64,000 nucleotides of DNA from the NCBI RefSeq assembly GCF_009727155.1, contig NZ_WNWM01000002.1, positions 2,108,001-2,172,000 of the forward strand, read 5' to 3'. The position numbers were made by a program, and so were the translations under genes. The notes under the pieces were generated by a model. It did not search any database. It had not been told where the DNA came from and saw only the letters and a list, made by a program, of their open reading frames with translations. This stretch comes from Pseudoduganella dura (GTDB lineage Bacteria > Pseudomonadota > Gammaproteobacteria > Burkholderiales > Burkholderiaceae_D). This document shows positions 47,594 to 59,024 of this stretch, in pieces (the first letter of the stretch is position 1; every line of letters begins with the position of its first letter).

Positions 47594-48169
47594 ATGTTCA
47601 AGTCTGTCGCCTTTGCCGGGTTATTGGCAGCCAGCTTCGCAGCAAGCGCTGCGCCAAGCACCTGGACTTTCACCTACACCGGATTTTACGAGGACTATGT
47701 CGGGTTCCTCGGCGATCGCGAACTATCGGGAACCTTTTCCGGATACGATGCAGACAGCAATGGTACGATCGACAAGGCGGAAATCAGTTCGCTGATCATT
47801 GCCGGGGTCGATTACATGACCTGCGGCGCCGGCGGCAGCCCGTATTTTTCCTGCGGCACCGAGGCTTTCAGCTACCAGCTCGGCGGCAAGCTGCACTTTA
47901 TCGCCGGCACGACCAGCAGCGACCCGGAAGGTTATCGCGGCGGCGCGCATTTCTACCAGACCGGCAAGAGCGAATGGGAATACCGTTATACCGGTTCGTC
48001 GGAATCGCGGAAGGATTACTACTGGACCGACGACACGCAGTTTTCGATCACGGACGGCACTGCCGCGAATCCGCTTCCCGCCGTGCCTGAACCGGGCACC
48101 TGGGCCATGCTGGCGGCAGGACTGCTCGTCGTATCGGGCGCGACGCTGCGCCGGCGCCGCAATCGCTGA
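47594..48169 (+). CDS. PEP-CTERM sorting-domain protein with an EF-hand-like loop
   Basis: A 191-residue exported protein: signal peptide (1-20, ending ASAA), a mid-region rich in Gly, Tyr and Ser, and a C-terminal PEP-CTERM signal (VPEPGTWAMLAAGLLVV then RRRRNR). Residues D52-E63 form a full 12-residue EF-hand loop (D52, D54, N56, G57, I59, D60, E63), the calcium-binding pattern also found in dockerins, but only one copy is present. Two cysteines (CGAGGSPYFSC) may form a disulfide. The start at 47594 is preceded by GAGAAG. An exosortase must be encoded elsewhere. AT-rich upstream DNA of 250 bases hints at acquisition or special regulation. Confidence 0.85.
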   Translation: MFKSVAFAGLLAASFAASAAPSTWTFTYTGFYEDYVGFLGDRELSGTFSGYDADSNGTIDKAEISSLIIAGVDYMTCGAGGSPYFSCGTEAFSYQLGGKLHFIAGTTSSDPEGYRGGAHFYQTGKSEWEYRYTGSSESRKDYYWTDDTQFSITDGTAANPLPAVPEPGTWAMLAAGLLVVSGATLRRRRNR

Positions 48170-48195
48170 TCCGCCTCCGCAATTTCATACCAAAA

Positions 48196-48238
48196 TAAAA
48201 CAGCCACCCGGCCTTCCGGCCCGGTGGCTGTTTCATTT
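48196..48238 (+). terminator. Terminator after the second PEP-CTERM gene
   Basis: AAACAGCCACC, GC-rich loop, GGTGGCTGTTT followed by CATTTT. Located about 30 bases past the stop. Confidence 0.85.
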
Positions 48239-48294
48239 TGTCGCCGCGCGCCAGGCCGGCCGCCCTCCGGCCGGGTGGAAATCGCGCTTTACCG

Positions 48295-48300
48295 TATAAT
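48295..48300 (+). promoter_or_regulatory. -10 box for metH
   Basis: A TATAAT 33 bases before the metH ATG; no clear -35. No cobalamin riboswitch structure fits in the short spacer. Confidence 0.45.
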
Positions 48301-48332
48301 CTGTACCCCCTTCCAGTTCCCGAACCACAGCC

Positions 48333-52097
<3,765 letters not shown>

Positions 52098-52153
52098 GGA
52101 ACCCACGCGGGAACTTTATATCGCTTGCCGGATCTAACCCGTACGCATCAGGC

Positions 52154-52169
52154 GGCGGGCATGCCCGCC
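52154..52169. promoter_or_regulatory. Perfect 16-base palindrome before the SPW gene
   Basis: GGCGGGCATGCCCGCC, 40 bases upstream of the start codon, followed by another GGGCATGCC. It may be an operator or a leader hairpin. Confidence 0.35.
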
Positions 52170-52208
52170 GGGCATGCCGCGCCGATGCTTCAATCGGCGG
52201 GAGGCATC

Positions 52209-52583
52209 ATGGCAACTTTACTGAAACGCTGGCAGGATCAATTGATCCTGCTGCTCGGCGTATGGCTGTTCGTTACGCCGTGGATCTTTTCCTACGCGAT
52301 CGATTCGCCGCACGGCATCAACGCGATGCTCTGCGGCGCCGTGCTGGCGCTGCTGGCCGCATTCGACCTGTACAAGACCTACGTGTGGGCGGTGGTCGTC
52401 AACCTCGCGCTCGGCATCTGGGTCGCCGTATCGCCGTGGGTGCTGGAAACCGACTACGGCCAGGGCGGCATCATGCTGAACAACCTGCTCGTCGGTGTCG
52501 CCGTGGCGATCCTGGCGGCATGGGAACTGGCAACCGATCCGGACCTGCACAGGAAGCTGCCAGGCGCCGGCGCCGCCACCTGA
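52209..52583 (+). CDS. SPW repeat membrane protein
   Basis: A 124-residue inner-membrane protein with four hydrophobic helices. It holds two SPW-type repeats, LGVWLFVTPWIFSY (about 16-29) and LGIWVAVSPWVLE (about 68-80), the pattern of the SPW family whose function is unknown. The C-terminus ends in a short soluble Ala/Gly tail. GGGAGG lies just upstream of the ATG at 52209. Same strand as metH with a 110-base gap, probably independently transcribed. Confidence 0.9.
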   Translation: MATLLKRWQDQLILLLGVWLFVTPWIFSYAIDSPHGINAMLCGAVLALLAAFDLYKTYVWAVVVNLALGIWVAVSPWVLETDYGQGGIMLNNLLVGVAVAILAAWELATDPDLHRKLPGAGAAT

Positions 52584-52587
52584 GCCG

Positions 52588-52623
52588 GCCGGTGCGCGGA
52601 TGAAAACCACATCCGGCGCCGGC
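52588..52623. terminator. Hairpin between convergent SPW and ABC permease genes
   Basis: GCCGGTGCGCGGATG, seven-base loop, CATCCGGCGCCGGC. It has no T-run, so a rho-independent function is uncertain. Confidence 0.4.
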
Positions 52624-52700
52624 AGGGCATGACCGGTTCCGGGCATCCGGACGGGTGTCCGGAACCATCCCCGCTCCTTGCCGCGCCGGTCTCCGGCGAG

Positions 52701-54011
52701 TTAGGCGTTCAGGGCCCTGGCGCGGAAGCGCCAGGCGGCCAGGGCGCCGAACAGCGCGGCGAAGCCCAGCTGCACTGCGGCGCAGTGCAGCGCGGCGCCC
52801 AGGCCGAGGCCGCGCCATGTCACGGCGTCGAGGCCATCGATCGCCCAGCGGGCCGGCATGGCCATCGAGACCGCCTGCAGCCACTCCGGGAAAATGAACG
52901 ACGGCACCCAGGCGCCGCCCAGCATGACGATCATCAGCGTCGCGAACGTGGCGATGCCGCGCGCCGCGTCCGGCGTTCTGCCCAGCGCGGCGATCAGCAG
53001 GCCGAACGTGGCCGTCATCAGCGCGAAGCTCAGCGTCACGAACGCGAACCCGAGGGGGTTGGTGATTTCCACGCCGAAGAGCACCACCGCGCACACGAAA
53101 ATCGCCACCAGCAGTCCGGCCGCGATGATCGTGCCGGACAGCATGCGTGACAACAGTACCTGGCCTTGCGTGACGGGCGCGGCCAGCAGGCGGTTCCAGA
53201 TGCCCGTGCGGCGCGCCGTCAGCAGCCCGATGCCCAGGTCGATTCCCATGAACAGGATGAACTGCACCCCCATGCCGGCGAACGTGTGCGCATACACGTT
53301 GTAGGCCGGGCCCGAACTGACGGCTTCGTCGCGGGTATCGAACGGCATGCTCAGGCCGCCCTGCCCCGGACCCGCCGCCACGCCGGCCGCTGCCCGCCGC
53401 TGCTCCTGCCGCGCCTGGAAGGCACGCACGCCGTGCAGCATGTCGCGCAGTGCCGCCTGCTCCGGATCGCTGGTGGCGGCCTCTTCGATCTGCGCCAGGC
53501 TGTTGTCCGTGAAGGCGCGTCCGGTTTCGCCGTTGAACATTTCCGCGCTGACATGCTGCATGACTTCCTTCGTCAACAACCCCTTCACCATCGCCAGCAC
53601 GGTCGACTGCGACGGGTCGTAGAACAACGGCAGCGCGGGTTTTTCGCCGGCGCCGAACAGCGCGCCGCCGGCTGCGCCGCCAAAGCCATCCGGGATCACG
53701 ACGGCAACGGTGACCTTGCCGGCGGCGACCCTGGCCCTGGCTTCCTGCAGCGTCAGCTCCTGCACGCGCAGGCTGGGCTCCGCCTTCAGGCCGGCCGCGA
53801 TTTTCAAGCCGATATCGGAACTGTCCTGCTGCACCAGGGCGATGTCGATCTTGCCGGTCTGCCCCCTGCCCGAGCCGCCGCCACCGCCGCCGAACAGCGC
53901 GCCGAAGAACGCGGCCACGATGACGGGAACCAGCAGGTGGATCGCCAGCGCGCGGCGGTCGTTGATGTACAGCTTCAGGTCCTTGCGGATCAGGGCGAGG
54001 ATGGCGGTCAT
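52701..54011 (-). CDS. ABC-2 type permease (YhhJ/YbhR-like export family)
   Basis: A 436-residue permease. One N-terminal membrane segment (about 24-43) is followed by a glycine-rich turn, a large extracytoplasmic region (about 50-225), and five membrane segments in the C-terminal half with the conserved RRTGIWNRLLAAPVTQGQVLLSR coupling segment. The start at 54011 (MTAILALIRKDLKLYINDRRAL) is family-like; the longer frame is the antiphase of the ATPase gene. Located 10 bases after its ATPase. Drug or lipid export is the usual role of the family; the substrate is unknown. Confidence 0.92.
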   Translation of the reverse strand: MTAILALIRKDLKLYINDRRALAIHLLVPVIVAAFFGALFGGGGGGSGRGQTGKIDIALVQQDSSDIGLKIAAGLKAEPSLRVQELTLQEARARVAAGKVTVAVVIPDGFGGAAGGALFGAGEKPALPLFYDPSQSTVLAMVKGLLTKEVMQHVSAEMFNGETGRAFTDNSLAQIEEAATSDPEQAALRDMLHGVRAFQARQEQRRAAAGVAAGPGQGGLSMPFDTRDEAVSSGPAYNVYAHTFAGMGVQFILFMGIDLGIGLLTARRTGIWNRLLAAPVTQGQVLLSRMLSGTIIAAGLLVAIFVCAVVLFGVEITNPLGFAFVTLSFALMTATFGLLIAALGRTPDAARGIATFATLMIVMLGGAWVPSFIFPEWLQAVSMAMPARWAIDGLDAVTWRGLGLGAALHCAAVQLGFAALFGALAAWRFRARALNA

Positions 54012-54021
54012 GGCGGTTCCT

Positions 54022-55014
54022 TCAGTCGCGCAGCGTGCGGCCGGTGAGGTCGAGGAACACATCCTCGAGACGCGCACGCGCGGTGGCGAAGTGCACCGGC
54101 ACCTGCCCCCGTTCGCGCAGCCAGTCGAGCACGGCGATGGCGTGCGCGCCGTCCTGCAGGCGTATGTCGAGTGCGGCGCCGGTGCCCTGCACGCCGGCGA
54201 CACCCGGCAGCTGCGCCAGCGCGGCGGCCAGCGCGGCGGCCAGCGGTCCGGCCAGCTCGACATGCAGCGCGGCCCGGGCCGGCAGTCGCGCATACAGCGC
54301 GGCCGGGCTGTCGTCCGCCAGCACCCGGCCATTGTCGATGATCACGATGTGATCGGCCAGCCGCTCCACCTCTTCCATGTAGTGGCTCGTGTAGACGAGC
54401 GTGGTACCCGCGCGCTGCAGCGCTTCGAGCGTGTCGAAGATCGCGTTGCGGCTTTGCGGGTCGATGCCCACGGTGGGTTCGTCGAGGATCAGCAGCGCCG
54501 GCTCGTGCAGCAGCGCGGCGGCGATATTCAGGCGCCGCTTCATGCCGCCGGAGAACGTGGCGGGCTTGTCGCGCGCGCGGTCGGCCAGCCCCACCAGCGC
54601 CAGTACCGCGCCGCAGCGGCCAGCCAGGGCCGCGCCCTTCAGTCCGTACAGCGCGCCGAACAGCTTCAGGTTGTCGAGGGCGGACAGGTCGTCGTACAGC
54701 GCCAGCTCCTGCGGCACCAGGCCGATGCGGCGCCGCGTGTCATGGTGGCCGGTACCGGTCGGCCGGCCATCCACCAGCACCTCGCCGGCATCGGCATCGA
54801 GAATGCCGGCGATGATGCCGACGATCGTCGATTTGCCCGCGCCGTTCGGACCCAGCAAGCCCACCGTCTGGCCGCGCCGCGCCTGGAACGATGCGCCATC
54901 CACGGCACGCCGGCCGCCATAGGCCTTGGCCAGGTTGCGTACCTCCAGCAGTACCTCCGCCGCCCCTCCCTGCCCTGCTTCCTGTCCTGCCTCCTGCCTT
55001 GCTACCCGCATCAC
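54022..55014 (-). CDS. ABC transporter ATP-binding protein
   Basis: A 330-residue ATPase of the drug-export (CcmA-type) group. Walker A GPNGAGKST (about 56-64), Q-loop LVPQELALYD, signature FSGGMKRRLNIA, Walker B LLILDEPTVGID, H-loop TSHYMEEV, and a C-terminal extension with GRVLADDSPAALYARL. The N-terminal 20 residues come from a repetitive DNA stretch (CCTGC/CCTCC/CTTCC units at 54967-55008 on the plus strand), so the true start may be internal, near LLEVRNLAKAYGG. Translational partner of the permease downstream. Confidence 0.93.
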   Translation of the reverse strand: MMRVARQEAGQEAGQGGAAEVLLEVRNLAKAYGGRRAVDGASFQARRGQTVGLLGPNGAGKSTIVGIIAGILDADAGEVLVDGRPTGTGHHDTRRRIGLVPQELALYDDLSALDNLKLFGALYGLKGAALAGRCGAVLALVGLADRARDKPATFSGGMKRRLNIAAALLHEPALLILDEPTVGIDPQSRNAIFDTLEALQRAGTTLVYTSHYMEEVERLADHIVIIDNGRVLADDSPAALYARLPARAALHVELAGPLAAALAAALAQLPGVAGVQGTGAALDIRLQDGAHAIAVLDWLRERGQVPVHFATARARLEDVFLDLTGRTLRD

Positions 55015-55079
55015 TTTCCCTCACGTGAAAACGGCACCGCCCATGCGATGCCGTCTGTTCGTCAAGCGTTGCGCACCGG

Positions 55080-56387
55080 TCAGGTCGCGTAGCGCACCAC
55101 GTTGTCGCTCCACTCGAACGCGGACATTTCCAGTTCCACCAGGTCATCGGTCGACATTTCGAGGTCGCGCAGCGCCGGCATGATGGCCTCTTCCATGTCT
55201 TCGATGCGCTCGATGCATTCGGCCAGCTTCAGCAGCTCGCCGAAGAAACCGGTGCGGTATTGCAGCGCTTCCGCCACTTCGTCGCCGACGGCGATCTGCA
55301 TCAGCAGTTCGGCCATCGGAATCGAGAACAGCGTGTCCATGAGAGACATGATGCCGACCGTGAACGCGATATCGGCCACGTGGCGGTGCGCCGGACGCAG
55401 CTTGTGCGCCAGCAGTTCCAGCAGCCGGCCGCGGGTGGTCGCCAGCATCAGCAGCGGCGTTTGCCCGCCGCCCCGCTTGCCGGGTTCCGCATACAGCATG
55501 ATCTGCAACCAGCGCTGCAGCTGGCGGCGGCCCAGGATCGTCACGGCCTGGCTCAGCGAATCGATGCGCTGGCGGGCGCCCACGGCCGGCGTGTTGACCA
55601 GGCGCAGCAGGTTCATCGCCAGCGACGCGTCGCGCTTGATGGCGCGCTCGATCACGATATTGTCGGCATCGGATACCACGAGCGTCATCAGTTCCATCAC
55701 CGCCAGTTGCGACGGCGACAGCTTCTTGCCGCTCATGATGAGCGGCCTGGCGAAGTAGTAGCCCTGGAAGTAATCGAAGCCCAGGTCGAGACATGCCGTG
55801 AACTCCTCGCGCGTTTCCACCTTTTCCGCGACCAGCCGCTTGCCGTCGCCCTTCAGGCGCGTGGCCAGGGCGGCCAGCGCATCGGGTGGCAGGCCGTCCT
55901 GCCGCCCATGCTCCAGGCCGCGCATGCTCAGCTTGACGAACTGCGTCATCGGCAGCATTGCCTGCAATTGCGCGCTGTCGCCGCGCACGTCGTCGAGCGC
56001 GAACTGGAAGCCGTGGCCGGCCAGGTCCGCCATCCGCGCGAGCACCGCCGGCGTGGCCTGCAGCGTCTCGACGATTTCCAGCACGATCTTCTCACGCGGC
56101 AGGAAACCGAAGATGTCGCTCATCAGCGCACCTTCGTCGACGTTGACGAAACCGAGGCCGTCGCCGATCACCTTTTCCACCCCCAGCTGCGACGCGTGCG
56201 CCAGCACGGCGGCGGTGGCCGACAATTCACTGGTATCGATTTGCGCCGGCCCGACCGGCCCGTTACGGAACAGCAGTTCATAGCCGAACAGCGCGCCGCC
56301 GCGGTCGAGGATTGGCTGGCGGCCGAGATAGAACTCGCGCACGCGCAGGGAGCGGGAAAGGTCGGCGGTGCCGGACAGGTCGATCAT
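55080..56387 (-). CDS. EAL/HDOD signal-transduction protein (YuxH-like)
   Basis: A 435-residue protein with an N-terminal EAL-like domain (about 18-215) and a C-terminal HDOD domain (about 218-410). The EAL signature reads YELLFRN, and the DDFGTG motif is replaced by LDDVRGD, so c-di-GMP hydrolysis is unlikely; binding or a scaffold role is more plausible. The HDOD part has LMTLVVSDADNIVIERAIKRD and SLAMNLLRLVNTPAVGARQRIDS. This domain order is the CdgJ/YuxH type, linked to motility in Vibrio. It stands alone between an ABC exporter and a glutamine amidotransferase gene. Confidence 0.93.
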   Translation of the reverse strand: MIDLSGTADLSRSLRVREFYLGRQPILDRGGALFGYELLFRNGPVGPAQIDTSELSATAAVLAHASQLGVEKVIGDGLGFVNVDEGALMSDIFGFLPREKIVLEIVETLQATPAVLARMADLAGHGFQFALDDVRGDSAQLQAMLPMTQFVKLSMRGLEHGRQDGLPPDALAALATRLKGDGKRLVAEKVETREEFTACLDLGFDYFQGYYFARPLIMSGKKLSPSQLAVMELMTLVVSDADNIVIERAIKRDASLAMNLLRLVNTPAVGARQRIDSLSQAVTILGRRQLQRWLQIMLYAEPGKRGGGQTPLLMLATTRGRLLELLAHKLRPAHRHVADIAFTVGIMSLMDTLFSIPMAELLMQIAVGDEVAEALQYRTGFFGELLKLAECIERIEDMEEAIMPALRDLEMSTDDLVELEMSAFEWSDNVVRYAT

Positions 56388-56414
56388 GGGAAAACGTTCT
56401 CTCTATTCTTTTGT

Positions 56415-57221
56415 TTATTCTGACATTCCCGGCGCGGCCGTTGGTGGAAATATGTTTTTCTGAGGTAATCCATCCACAAAACACAGCATTTCGCCGGCTG
56501 CGCACGCGGTCCAGCGCTCGTTGGTGGTGAGCGGCTGCGTGACGATGATCGCCACCCGGTCGTGCGGCGTGGTCACCTGGGAAAAGTCCACGCGCACATC
56601 CTCGTCCGACAGGATCGCGGTATCGAACGGGTGCTGGCGCACCAGCCAGAACAAATTCGTGGAGCAATGCGCGAACAGTGCCGAGCCGTCGGACAGCATC
56701 ATGTTGAATGTGCCATGGGCGGCGACATGGGGCACCAGCCGGCCCAGCGCCGCGGCGATCTCGGCCAGCGCCGGGCGGGTGTCGCCGAAACGCCTGCGCA
56801 ATTCCTGCAACAGCCAGCAAAAGGCACGCTCGCTGTCGGTGGTACCGACCGGGCGGTAGGGACCGTCGAGTGGAGGATTGAACCCCTTCAGGTCGCCGTT
56901 ATGGGCAAACACCCAATACCGGCCCCACAGTTCGCGCATGAACGGATGGCAGTTCTCGAGCGAGACCTCGCCCTGCGTGGCCTTGCGGATATGGGCGATG
57001 ACGTTGCGTGACTTGATCGGATACGTCTTGATCAGCGTGGCCACCGGCGAATCGACGGCAGGCTGGTGATCGACGAAATGGCGCACGCCGGCGCCTTCGA
57101 AGAAGGCGATGCCCCAGCCATCGTGGTGGACATCGGTACGGCCGCCGCGCAGGGCGAAGCCGGTAAAGCTGAACACAATGTCGGTCGGCACATTGCAGTT
57201 CATTCCCAGGAGTTGGCACAT
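56415..57221 (-). CDS. Class II glutamine amidotransferase (YafJ-like)
   Basis: A 268-residue Ntn-hydrolase. The start MCQLLGMNCN at 57221 puts Cys at position 2, where it becomes the N-terminal nucleophile after Met removal; the 11 extra in-frame residues upstream would destroy this. Other blocks: DGWGIAFFEG, SRNVIAHIRKATQGEV, ENCHPFMREL, FAHNGDLKGF and TDSERAFCWLL. The ammonia-accepting partner is not fused, as usual for YafJ/EgtC-like proteins, so the substrate is unknown. Confidence 0.94.
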   Translation of the reverse strand: MCQLLGMNCNVPTDIVFSFTGFALRGGRTDVHHDGWGIAFFEGAGVRHFVDHQPAVDSPVATLIKTYPIKSRNVIAHIRKATQGEVSLENCHPFMRELWGRYWVFAHNGDLKGFNPPLDGPYRPVGTTDSERAFCWLLQELRRRFGDTRPALAEIAAALGRLVPHVAAHGTFNMMLSDGSALFAHCSTNLFWLVRQHPFDTAILSDEDVRVDFSQVTTPHDRVAIIVTQPLTTNERWTACAAGEMLCFVDGLPQKNIFPPTAAPGMSE

Positions 57222-57354
57222 GGTATGACGTGGTAAGGTCTTGCCGACCGTCACCTTACCACAGGTGCGCCTCCGGTTGATCGGGGAGCGCGGACCGGCG
57301 AAGCTGCCAGCTGGCGATAAAACCCGTCAGCGCGGCAGAGTCAGTACAGCAGGG

Positions 57355-57612
57355 TCAGTGCAACAGTACGGGCTGGCTCATCAGCGAATCGTAGTTGCCG
57401 AGGAATTCGTCGATTTCCTCCATCGTGGGTTCGTTGGCGATGAGCTGGTTGACGTCGCGCCGGAAATTCTGCGCCAGCACGCCGGCGATGAAGATTTCGC
57501 GCTTGCCGCCCTTGTCGACAATTTCATAACCGCCGAAACGCAACGATTCGAGATCGCGATCAGGTCCGAATTCGACGACGCTGTACTGCTCGCTGTTATA
57601 GATGAGGTTCAT
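57355..57612 (-). CDS. DUF3567 family protein
   Basis: An 85-residue protein starting MNLIYNSEQYSVVEFG, with LESLRFGGYEIVDK, KREIFIAGVLAQNFRRDV and EIDEFLGNYDSLMSQPVLLH. This is a compact betaproteobacterial family of unknown function. AGGAAG lies seven bases before the start at 57612, so the in-frame start six codons upstream is unlikely. Separate from its neighbours by over 130 bases on each side. Confidence 0.9.
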   Translation of the reverse strand: MNLIYNSEQYSVVEFGPDRDLESLRFGGYEIVDKGGKREIFIAGVLAQNFRRDVNQLIANEPTMEEIDEFLGNYDSLMSQPVLLH

Positions 57613-57756
57613 ATCGCTTCCTTCTCTCAAGGGCAGAACCGGCAGGTTCCGTATAGTGGGCTTCGCACTCTGTACAGCTCGTATAGCGTTTGCAGTGTAG
57701 CGTTTGATATCGAAATGGGGCTGTGCCAGCCCATTTCAAGAGGCGTGCCGGCGAAG

Positions 57757-58218
57757 TCAGGAAGCGTTGACAGGTGCCGCGACATCGTCGCAGAGGGACA
57801 GCAGCGTATCGTAGGGCGGCGCCGACAACATCGCGCGCAACTGTCCGACATGGGTGGCATCAGCCAGGCTGATAAAAAGCTGCGCCGGCGGGCGCCGCAA
57901 GAGACGATTCAATGTAACACGCAACACCACGTTCCCGGCGCAACATAGGCAACCGGGCGCGATCCGGTGCATTTGCACGCCGGCCACGTCGGCGAGCGGG
58001 GAATGCGGGTCGGCCAGGCCTTCGACGATGACCGCCACCGGCCCGGGTATCGCGGATGGAGAGGCGGCATTCGGGGAAGCGCTCGATGGGGCAATCCCGG
58101 ACGAAGGGCCGCCGGGGGCGGCGCAGGTCGCCGGGACGACGGCCAGGCGCGCAGCGATCGACGTTTCGCGATCGAGCGCGCACCGGCCGGTCACCAGTGT
58201 GGCAGGTACCCTGGACAA
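57757..58218 (-). CDS. CobW/COG0523-like protein with a degenerate P-loop
   Basis: A 153-residue product starting at a TTG two bases after the stop of the response regulator gene. It begins SRVPATLVTG, which aligns with the start of CobW-type metallochaperone GTPases, but the P-loop that should follow (GxxGxGKTT) is replaced by RCALDRETS. The metal-binding GCxCC motif is kept as GCLCC at residues 89-93, within PGCLCCAGNVVLRVTLNRLL. The C-terminal half and the G3/G4 parts of a full family member are missing. A low-complexity Ala/Ser/Pro stretch (about 35-60) fills the middle. GTP hydrolysis is improbable; metal binding is possible. Assigned from motif pattern only. Confidence 0.65.
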   Translation of the reverse strand: MSRVPATLVTGRCALDRETSIAARLAVVPATCAAPGGPSSGIAPSSASPNAASPSAIPGPVAVIVEGLADPHSPLADVAGVQMHRIAPGCLCCAGNVVLRVTLNRLLRRPPAQLFISLADATHVGQLRAMLSAPPYDTLLSLCDDVAAPVNAS

Positions 58219-58220
58219 TT

Positions 58221-58943
58221 TCAGACTTGCTGGTTCTTCTTGGCGAGCTTGCCCGGTTCCACGCCGAGCTGCTTGAGCTTGCGATAAAGGTGGGTGCGTT
58301 CCAGGCCGGTTTTTTCCGCCACCCGCGTCATGCTGCCGCCCTCGCGCCCCAGGTGGTGTTCGAAGTACATGCGCTCGAACGCATCGCGCGCCTCGCGCAG
58401 CGGCAGGTCGAACGACAGGCTGAACATGTGGCCTTCGCCGCCGCTGCCGCGCGCCACGGCGATGCCATGCGCGCCCTGCGGCGGCGCCGGCTGCGCGCCG
58501 AAACTCGGTGGCGCCGCTTCCTCGACCGGCGGCAAGGCGGCCGGGCGCTGCGCCATCACCGGCGGGCGCGCCACTTCCTGCCCACGCGCCAGGCCCGCCT
58601 GCACGGCCTTGAGCAGCTTTTGCATCGCAATCGGCTTTTCGAGGAAATTGAGCGCGCCGATGCGGGTGGCCTCGACCGCCGTATCGATCGTTGCGTGGCC
58701 GGACATCATAATGACCGGCATCGTCAACAGGCCATCGCGCTGCCATTCCTTCAACAGCGTGACACCGTCAGTATCGGGCATCCAGATATCGAGCAGCACC
58801 AGGTCCGGCGCTCCGGCGGCGCGGGCCTGGCGGGCCTGTTGCGCGTTCTCCGCCAGCGTGACCGCGTGTCCCTCGTCACCGAGGATTTCCGAGAGAAGCT
58901 CGCGGATACCCATTTCATCATCAACTACGAGAATATTTGCCAT
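58221..58943 (-). CDS. NtrX-like response regulator without an AAA+ domain
   Basis: A 240-residue regulator. The receiver domain (1-120) has the acidic pair D8-D9 and phospho-acceptor D52 in LVLLDIWMPDTDG. A linker of Pro, Ala and Gly follows (about 122-165). The C-terminus is a Fis-type helix-turn-helix (MTRVAEKTGLERTHLYRKLKQLGVEP, in two parts). NtrX of alphaproteobacteria has a sigma54-interacting AAA+ ATPase domain between these; it is absent, so this regulator cannot activate sigma54 in the usual way. It lies after the NtrY-like kinase gene with about 80 bases between. Confidence 0.93.
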   Translation of the reverse strand: MANILVVDDEMGIRELLSEILGDEGHAVTLAENAQQARQARAAGAPDLVLLDIWMPDTDGVTLLKEWQRDGLLTMPVIMMSGHATIDTAVEATRIGALNFLEKPIAMQKLLKAVQAGLARGQEVARPPVMAQRPAALPPVEEAAPPSFGAQPAPPQGAHGIAVARGSGGEGHMFSLSFDLPLREARDAFERMYFEHHLGREGGSMTRVAEKTGLERTHLYRKLKQLGVEPGKLAKKNQQV

Positions 58944-59024
58944 CTATGCCTGCCCTTCTGTTCTTTTTCGCCGGCTGCCCGGCCTTGTTCTGGTACTGAC
59001 AATGATTTTATTCAGGCTTCAATA

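Noticed and set aside
48239..48332. Cobalamin or SAM riboswitch before metH
   Set aside because: The spacer between the preceding terminator and the metH start is under 100 bases and shows no B12-box-like or SAM-box-like element.
58219..58746. N-terminal extension of the CobW-like frame into the response regulator gene
   Set aside because: The extension is an alternative frame of the regulator's coding sequence; VPATLVTG marks the family N-terminus.
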